NCBI RefSeq assembly: GCF_003429005.1
Contig: NZ_QVQV01000012.1
Location: forward strand, 1 to 64,000
Source: Paraburkholderia sp. DHOC27
GTDB lineage: Bacteria; Pseudomonadota; Gammaproteobacteria; Burkholderiales; Burkholderiaceae
Reading direction: 5' to 3'
Length of the DNA: 64,000 bases
Of this stretch, positions 63,088 to 64,000 are shown piece by piece (positions within the stretch are counted from its first letter, which is position 1; each line of letters begins with the position of its first letter). The translations under genes were made by a program, and so were the position numbers. The notes beneath the pieces were generated by a model, which saw nothing but the letters and a program-made list of their open reading frames with translations, was not told the DNA's origin and ran no database searches.

Positions 63088-64000
63088 ATGAAGCAGTACA
63101 TCGTCGGGATCGACCTCGGCACGAGCAACACGGTCGTCGCGTACGTCGAGGCGGGGTCCGAGGACATCCGCGTGTTCGAGATCGACCAGCTCGTCAGTCC
63201 TGGCGAGGTGGCGGCGCGTCCACTGCTGCCGTCCGTGCGCTATCACGCGGCGGCGGGCGAACTCAGCGTGGGGGATCTGCAACTGCCGTGGTCCAGCGCG
63301 TCGGACGCCGGCGCGCAGCACGTCGTCGTGGGACGGCTCGCGCGCCATCTCGGCGCGCAGGTGCCGGGGCGGCTCGTCGCGAGCGCGAAGAGCTGGCTGT
63401 CGCACGCGTCGGTGGATCGCACCGCGCCAATCCTGCCGTGGGGCGCGGCCGAGGACGTCGACAAGGTCTCGCCGGTCACCGCAAGCGCCAGCTACCTCGC
63501 CCATGTGCGCGCGGCGTGGAATCACCGCTTTCCGCATGCGCGGCTGGAAGATCAGGACGTCGTGCTGACGGTGCCCGCGTCCTTCGACGACGGCGCGCGC
63601 GCCCTCACCCTCGAAGCCGCGCGCCTCGCGCAGTTGCCCAGATTGCGTCTGCTGGAAGAACCGCAGGCTGCTTTCTACGACTGGTTATTCCGCCATCGCG
63701 CCACACTGGCGAGCGACCTCGCCGACACGCGTCTGGTCCTGATCTGCGACGTGGGCGGCGGCACGACCGACTTCACTCTCATCAAGGTGCAGATGCAGGA
63801 CGGTCAGCCGCAACTGACCCGCATTGGTGTGGGCAATCACCTGATGCTGGGCGGTGACAACATGGATCTCGCGCTGGCTCATCTGGCGGAGAGCCGTCTC
63901 TCGACACCGCAGACGCGTTTGTCCGCGGCGAGCCTGTCGCAACTCGTCGAGCGTTGCCGCGCGGCCAAGGAGCAACTGCTCGACGCCGACGCGCCCGAGT
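63088..64000 (+). CDS. Second Hsp70-like protein (3' truncated by window)
   Basis: Starts at ATG 63088, 10 bp after the previous stop, and is open to the window end (304 codons). GIDLGTSNTVVAYVE, RLVASAKSWLSHASVDR, LLEEPQAAFYDW, ICDVGGGTTDFTLI and LGGDNMDLALAHLA parallel the preceding protein, so the two arose by duplication. The remaining part of the ATPase domain and the C-terminal domain lie outside the window. Confidence 0.88.
   Translation, partial: MKQYIVGIDLGTSNTVVAYVEAGSEDIRVFEIDQLVSPGEVAARPLLPSVRYHAAAGELSVGDLQLPWSSASDAGAQHVVVGRLARHLGAQVPGRLVASAKSWLSHASVDRTAPILPWGAAEDVDKVSPVTASASYLAHVRAAWNHRFPHARLEDQDVVLTVPASFDDGARALTLEAARLAQLPRLRLLEEPQAAFYDWLFRHRATLASDLADTRLVLICDVGGGTTDFTLIKVQMQDGQPQLTRIGVGNHLMLGGDNMDLALAHLAESRLSTPQTRLSAASLSQLVERCRAAKEQLLDADAPE

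Overview
The window is GC-rich chromosomal DNA from a betaproteobacterium, most likely a Paraburkholderia or close Burkholderiaceae relative. The reasons are the trimeric general porins, the betaine-degradation cluster arranged as gbcB-gbcA-etf-dgcB-dgcA-dipeptidase-glyA with a gbdR regulator, the quinate/shikimate genes, and many sugar or organic-acid regulators typical of soil and plant-associated members. No phage, transposase, CRISPR array, tRNA or rRNA was seen. Both ends cut genes: a BamA-like protein at the left and a second Hsp70-like protein at the right.

Layout. 1-1.5 kb: 3' part of a bamA-like gene that is not followed by skp/lpxD, then a 46-codon gene with a MarR-like palindrome at its promoter. 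1.5-7.3 kb: a sugar ABC transporter (FrcB, FrcC and a single-domain FrcA), a ROK repressor and an aldolase-superfamily enzyme resembling L-2-keto-3-deoxyarabonate dehydratase. 7.7-10.4 kb: ECF sigma and anti-sigma pair and an amine-oxidase-like flavoprotein. 10.5-17.7 kb: quinate/shikimate degradation (TetR regulator, MFS carrier, quinate/shikimate dehydrogenase, type II dehydroquinase, divergent 3-dehydroshikimate dehydratase fusion, porin). 17.8-29.1 kb: small lipoprotein, small winged-helix-like protein, GIY-YIG-like protein, PAS-AraC regulator, a very large hybrid histidine kinase, a porin, an AraC/SDR divergent pair, and a DUF445 membrane protein. 29.6-33.0 kb: the Lhr-like helicase and PdeM phosphoesterase of the ligase-associated repair set, without a ligase beside them. 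33.0-37.9 kb: hydroxyproline degradation (epimerase, three-part D-hydroxyproline dehydrogenase in overlapping frames, divergent deaminase). 38.0-40.4 kb: an atypical response regulator and an MFS carrier. 40.4-41.4 kb: three copies of a structured repeat between convergent genes. 41.4-55.5 kb: complete glycine betaine to serine route. 55.7-60.0 kb: B12-dependent ribonucleotide reductase and an MFS carrier. 60.6-64.0 kb: DUF2760 protein followed by two Hsp70-like proteins.

The catabolic blocks feed central metabolism: quinate to protocatechuate, hydroxyproline to 2-oxoglutarate semialdehyde, betaine through dimethylglycine and sarcosine to glycine and serine. The observations I consider most worth following are the structured, possibly coding, repeat family at 40.4-41.4 kb, the DUF2760/Hsp70/Hsp70 cassette, the BamA paralogue, the degenerate receiver domain of the response regulator, and several short tandem arrays (11, 13 and 15 bp units) in leaders and gene ends.
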